Shown here piece by piece: positions 60,772-64,000 of a stretch of 64,000 nt of DNA. Source of the stretch: Robiginitalea myxolifaciens (GTDB lineage: Bacteria > Bacteroidota > Bacteroidia > Flavobacteriales > Flavobacteriaceae). Position numbers and translations under genes: made by a program. The DNA lies in assembly GCF_900115205.1 (NCBI RefSeq), contig NZ_FOYQ01000001.1:1081240-1145239 (forward strand). Direction: 5' to 3'. The stretch's first letter is position 1; each line of letters opens with the position of its first letter. The notes under the pieces are model-generated. The model saw only the letters and a program-made list of their open reading frames with translations, was not told the origin of the DNA and made no database searches.

Positions 60772-61802
60772 TATTCCGAATATTCCTGAACCGCCCGGAT
60801 AAAGGCCTCTGCATGGGCAACCGGTACATTGGGCAAAATCCCGTGACCCAGGTTGGCGATGTAGCGATCCTTACCAAAACCGCGGATCATTTCATGTACT
60901 TTTTCGCGAATCACTGCCGGAGGTGAAAGTAAGCGTGCCGGATCGAAATTTCCTTGCAGGGTAATTAGTCCTCCGGAAAGCTCCCGTGCCTTCTGTGGGT
61001 TAAGCGTCCAATCTACCCCAAGGGCAGATGCGCCGCTGCCAGCCATTGTATCGAGTGCAAACCAGCATCCCTTACCAAAAACGATTACCGGAGCTTCCTC
61101 TTTCAGGGCAGTGACGATCTCCTGCAGGTATTTCCAGGAAAACTCCTGATAATCTTCCGGACTGAGCATGCCACCCCAGGAATCGAATAGCTGTACGGTG
61201 TGTACCCCGGCAGCCACTTTCGCCTTCAGATAAGCAATGGTTGTTTTTGTTATCCGGGATAATAGCTCGTGGGCGACTTCCGGCTGGGAAAAACACAGGG
61301 CCTTAGCCTGATCAAAGCTCTTGCTCCCCTGCCCCTGTACACAATAACAAAATATCGTCCAGGGCGATCCGGCAAATCCGATAAGGGGTACTTCGCCTTC
61401 CAATTTTTCCAGGGTCATGTCTATGGCATCCATCACATAGCCCAGGCTTTCGTGTACATCTGGGACTATCACGCGATCCAGGTCTCCTGCATTTTTGATC
61501 GGATCGGGGAGCCAGGGGCCTACCCCCTGTTTCATCTGCACTTCAATATTCATGGCTTGTGGCACCACCAGGATATCGCTGAAGAGGATTGCCGCATCCA
61601 TCCCAAACCGGCGAATGGGTTGCACGGTAATCTCCGAGGCCAACTCAGGGGTTTGGCATCGGGTAAAGAAGTCGTACTTCGCTTTGATCTCCATGAACTC
61701 TGGCAAATAGCGCCCGGCCTGACGCATCATCCAGACCGGTGGTCGTTCTACCGATTCGCCTGCCAAAGCACGCAGAAATAGATCATTCTTAGGTTTACTC
61801 AT
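60771..61802 (-). CDS. hemE: Uroporphyrinogen decarboxylase
   Basis: A 343-residue enzyme converting uroporphyrinogen III to coproporphyrinogen III. The substrate-site motif [14 protein letters not shown] is at residues ~23-36, with [13 protein letters not shown] and [12 protein letters not shown] following. It overlaps hemD by 4 bp and hemF by 1 bp, so the three are tightly coupled. Confidence 0.97.
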   Translation of the reverse strand: MSKPKNDLFLRALAGESVERPPVWMMRQAGRYLPEFMEIKAKYDFFTRCQTPELASEITVQPIRRFGMDAAILFSDILVVPQAMNIEVQMKQGVGPWLPDPIKNAGDLDRVIVPDVHESLGYVMDAIDMTLEKLEGEVPLIGFAGSPWTIFCYCVQGQGSKSFDQAKALCFSQPEVAHELLSRITKTTIAYLKAKVAAGVHTVQLFDSWGGMLSPEDYQEFSWKYLQEIVTALKEEAPVIVFGKGCWFALDTMAGSGASALGVDWTLNPQKARELSGGLITLQGNFDPARLLSPPAVIREKVHEMIRGFGKDRYIANLGHGILPNVPVAHAEAFIRAVQEYSE

Positions 61803-62488
61803 GAATTTATATGTTCGTTTAACGCCTCGAGGACACTTTCCACAGTGGGTTCCCGGGCTATAATAATACGTTCGGTATATTGCTGTGCGGCCTTAGCCGT
61901 AGTAGGGCCTATGCAAATGGCAAGTAGTGCCGAATCTCCATCGGAGTCCTTAGTGTTTTGATTGCCTATTCTGCTGGAATAAAAACTTTCCACACCACTG
62001 GGGCTATAAAACAAAACAATGTCAAAATCCTGACCTAATGACCAGCGCTTGAGGTGTGTACGATAGACTACTTCCTCCTGGAATTCAATATTGTGCTCCT
62101 TGAGAATCCGGGATAATTCCCCTAGTCTTCGGTTCCCGCAATAATGAATAAAATGACGCTCGGGATATTCGCTAGCCAGAATCTGAGCAAGGTCCGCCGC
62201 CTTATCGGCAACAGCCAGAATTCTAACCGAATACTCCCCGAGTAACCCCTGGGTTTTTGATCCAACACAACAAGCCTCTATTGCATGGTCGCGAAGCAGC
62301 ACATCGCACGCACGCACAGCATTCTGACTTGTAAATATTGGGGTATATCCCGCCGGGATCTTCCCTTCCGCGGGCAGCAATTCTATGGAAATAGCATCGT
62401 ACTGGTGGAAATCCAAAGACGCTCCCAGCATGTTTTGCTGCTCCACATTCAATTTGCGGGTGGAAAGGACCTTCGGGTTTTCGATCAT
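61799..62488 (-). CDS. hemD: Uroporphyrinogen-III synthase
   Basis: A 229-residue protein. HemD sequences are poorly conserved, but [15 protein letters not shown] and [16 protein letters not shown] near the C-terminus are typical, as is the [10 protein letters not shown] segment. The position between hemC and hemE with 4-bp ATGA overlaps on both sides confirms the call. It closes the linear tetrapyrrole made by HemC. Confidence 0.93.
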   Translation of the reverse strand: MIENPKVLSTRKLNVEQQNMLGASLDFHQYDAISIELLPAEGKIPAGYTPIFTSQNAVRACDVLLRDHAIEACCVGSKTQGLLGEYSVRILAVADKAADLAQILASEYPERHFIHYCGNRRLGELSRILKEHNIEFQEEVVYRTHLKRWSLGQDFDIVLFYSPSGVESFYSSRIGNQNTKDSDGDSALLAICIGPTTAKAAQQYTERIIIAREPTVESVLEALNEHINS

Positions 62489-63456
62489 TGATCCAGGGCG
62501 TTTCGCAGGGTTTCCATTATAGCCGCTCCTCCAGCCTCTAGTGTAGTTCGGGCATATTGTTCTCCAAGGATCTTTGCATAGGCCTGCACTTGCTGCGAAT
62601 ATTCTTCGAGCGGACCAACCCCTGTAAGAATATCTTCGGGTATTAAGGAACGTTCCTCTATAGTGCTTACGTCGCGGCCATCTAACGAGAAAACACCTCC
62701 CGTAAAGAGTATCTCATTTTTCTTAATTCGGGCCAACGCACCGATAGGCGCAGTACATCCTCCTTCGAGGCCTCGCAAAAAATACCTTTCAATACCTACG
62801 CACAACTCGGAAGGTAAATGGTTCAAATTCCTTACCTGTTCAAATACCTGGGGGGCATCTTCCCGAACGGCAACCATTAAGGCACCTTGGGCAGGTGCCG
62901 GCAACATCCAGTCCAATACTTCGAGGTGTTCGGGTTTAATCTCGAGACGCTCCAGCCCGGCAGCAGCAAAGATGGCCCCATCCCAGGCCGAGTCTTCCAA
63001 TTTTTGAAGTCTGGTTTGAACATTCCCCCTGAGATTTTCAATGCGGTCTCCGGGGTACTTCCGCAACCACTGTGCTTTCCGTCGCAGGCTCCCGGTTGCC
63101 ACCACTCCATGGCGCTGGTTTCCGGGAGTATTCTTTCGCACCAAAACGTCTTCGATTGTCCCTCGCGGTAGAACGGCAGCTTGAATTATTCCCTTGGGTA
63201 AGGCAGTGGGAACGTCTTTCAGGGAATGTACCGCCAGATCTATTTGGCCGGCTAAAAGGGCCACATCCAGGGTTTTGGTAAATATCCCGGTTATTCCAAG
63301 TTCGTAAAGGGGCTTATCCAGGATAAGGTCGCCGGTAGACTTTACCGGGACCAATTCAGAAGGGTAGCCGTGCTGCTTTAATTCCTCCTGCACTTTTCGC
63401 GCTTGCCATAGGGCCAGGGCACTATCCCGGGTCCCGATTTTGAGCAGACGGCTCAT
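62485..63456 (-). CDS. hemC: Hydroxymethylbilane synthase (porphobilinogen deaminase)
   Basis: A ~323-residue enzyme. The start at 63456 gives MSRLLKIGTRDSALALWQARKV and overlaps the hemA stop by 4 bp (ATGA); the frame is open to 63495 but the extra residues are not family-like. Motifs include AVHSLKDVPTALP, GTSLRR-type GSLRRKAQWLRKYP, and the dipyrromethane cofactor Cys in GLEGGCTAPIGALA. Confidence 0.97.
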   Translation of the reverse strand: MSRLLKIGTRDSALALWQARKVQEELKQHGYPSELVPVKSTGDLILDKPLYELGITGIFTKTLDVALLAGQIDLAVHSLKDVPTALPKGIIQAAVLPRGTIEDVLVRKNTPGNQRHGVVATGSLRRKAQWLRKYPGDRIENLRGNVQTRLQKLEDSAWDGAIFAAAGLERLEIKPEHLEVLDWMLPAPAQGALMVAVREDAPQVFEQVRNLNHLPSELCVGIERYFLRGLEGGCTAPIGALARIKKNEILFTGGVFSLDGRDVSTIEERSLIPEDILTGVGPLEEYSQQVQAYAKILGEQYARTTLEAGGAAIMETLRNALDQ

Positions 63457-64000
63457 GAATTGTCGCTTTCCAGTTGAAAAACTTTGCGGATCCATTCGAG
63501 GCTTTCATCCGTATCGCTGCCATCGTCTTTCAGGTGATTGGCAAACTGCCTGGTGATTTTGTGGATGATGCGGTCGGCCACTGCTTCGGCCTGCTCGTGG
63601 TGGAAATCGGAGAACTTGCGCGACTGGAAATCTATTTCCTCGTCCCGCAGGTGTTTTAGTTTTTGATTCAGGGCCTTAATGACGGGAGCAAAGCGACGAC
63701 TTTCCAGCCAGGCGCCGAACTCGGCTTTTACCTCCTCGATAATGGCTTCCGCCTTAGGGATGTCCTTGCGGCGTTCCAAGATGGTCTGGTCTGTAATCTG
63801 GGACAGTTGATCCAGGTGAACCCGGGTTACTCCATCGATATCTGAAATGGCTGGATCCACGTTCATTGGGATACTCAAATCCAAAATCCAGCGCTTGCGC
63901 ACCTCAGCTTGCTCGCTTTCTGCCGTCCCGCCGAATTGTTCGGGGGTCAGGGTCGGGGTTGGAGAACCGGTGGCAACGATGATGACATCGGAACGCCCCA
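63453..64000 (-). CDS. hemA: Glutamyl-tRNA reductase, N-terminal part cut by window edge
   Basis: The frame is open through base 64000, so the catalytic N-terminus is missing; about 180 C-terminal residues are visible. They begin with the NADPH-domain strand DVIIVATGSPTP, then ILDLSIPMNVDPA and a helical dimerisation tail (ERRKDIPKAEAIIEEV, FHHEQAEAVADRIIHKI). It makes glutamate-1-semialdehyde from glutamyl-tRNA, the first step of heme synthesis here. It overlaps hemC by 4 bp. An internal GTG at 63902 is not the real start. Confidence 0.93.
   Translation of the reverse strand, partial: GRSDVIIVATGSPTPTLTPEQFGGTAESEQAEVRKRWILDLSIPMNVDPAISDIDGVTRVHLDQLSQITDQTILERRKDIPKAEAIIEEVKAEFGAWLESRRFAPVIKALNQKLKHLRDEEIDFQSRKFSDFHHEQAEAVADRIIHKITRQFANHLKDDGSDTDESLEWIRKVFQLESDNS

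Overview
The window is chromosomal DNA of a member of the Bacteroidota, almost certainly a marine-type Flavobacteriaceae. Evidence: promoter-like sequences of the TTG / TAnnTTTG type (for example 41607-41640 ahead of the suf operon), few Shine-Dalgarno sequences, lipoproteins with a Cys followed by acidic or polar residues, DUF2480 and DUF3078 genes behind the SUF operon, and aerobic heme enzymes (HemF, HemJ). Base composition looks near 50 % GC. I cannot name the genus from sequence alone; a Robiginitalea-like organism would fit. No rRNA, tRNA, CRISPR array, prophage or insertion sequence was seen.

Layout. 1-1266: guanylate kinase (cut by the window edge) and YicC. 1298-12383: an accessory sugar-oxidation locus. 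A minus-strand block holds two DUF1080 (3-keto-disaccharide hydrolase type) lipoproteins, two xylose-isomerase-like TIM barrels (one exported), a Gfo/Idh/MocA oxidoreductase, an MFS carrier, a nucleoside-symporter-type MFS carrier and a DinB protein. Divergent from it is a GMC oxidoreductase with a gluconate-2-dehydrogenase-subunit-3-like partner. Together these resemble periplasmic oxidation of glycosides to 3-keto sugars, cleavage of the keto-glycoside, uptake and re-reduction. 12559-12864: two tiny one-helix membrane ORFs. 12947-16542: class I ribonucleotide reductase (nrdA, nrdB). 17017-20745: two unknown exported proteins and a LytTR/LytS-type two-component pair. 20735-27147: housekeeping and small-protein genes (DUF3109, S41 protease, dCMP deaminase, HupE/UreJ-like, TerB-DnaJ, bacilliredoxin, PlsC, HD hydrolase). 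27227-30290: an exported Gfo/Idh protein and an ECF42-type sigma factor with its YCII/DGPF partner.

30365-38807: radical SAM protein, a secreted unknown, enoyl-CoA hydratase, an NtrY-like sensor kinase, HemJ, BrnQ, a CxxC mini-protein and ThiL. 38864-41547: two surface lipoproteins, one LVIVD-type and one a probable seven-bladed propeller. 41670-50061: the complete SUF iron-sulfur operon (sufA-like, sufB, sufC, sufD, sufS, sufE, DUF59, DUF2480, then DUF3078), interrupted between sufB and sufC by an exported metallo-beta-lactamase-fold lipoprotein. 50332-54764: HflX, an endonuclease/exonuclease/phosphatase protein, an AT-richer pair (CPBP protease and an unknown), and a PolB-like 3'-5' exonuclease. 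54949-64000: Ogt, a CNNM/CBS membrane protein, a serine hydrolase and the heme pathway (hemB, phzF-like, hemF, hemE, hemD, hemC, hemA cut by the window edge).

The most interesting items are the keto-sugar locus, the lactonase-like gene inside the suf operon, several promoters whose -7 box ends 4-5 nt before the start codon (leaderless mRNA candidates), twin ACCGAC-N6-GTCGGT dyads at 54.8-54.95 kb, a DnaA-box dyad at 49.1 kb, and a TTTGG-rich intergenic repeat at 33.9 kb.
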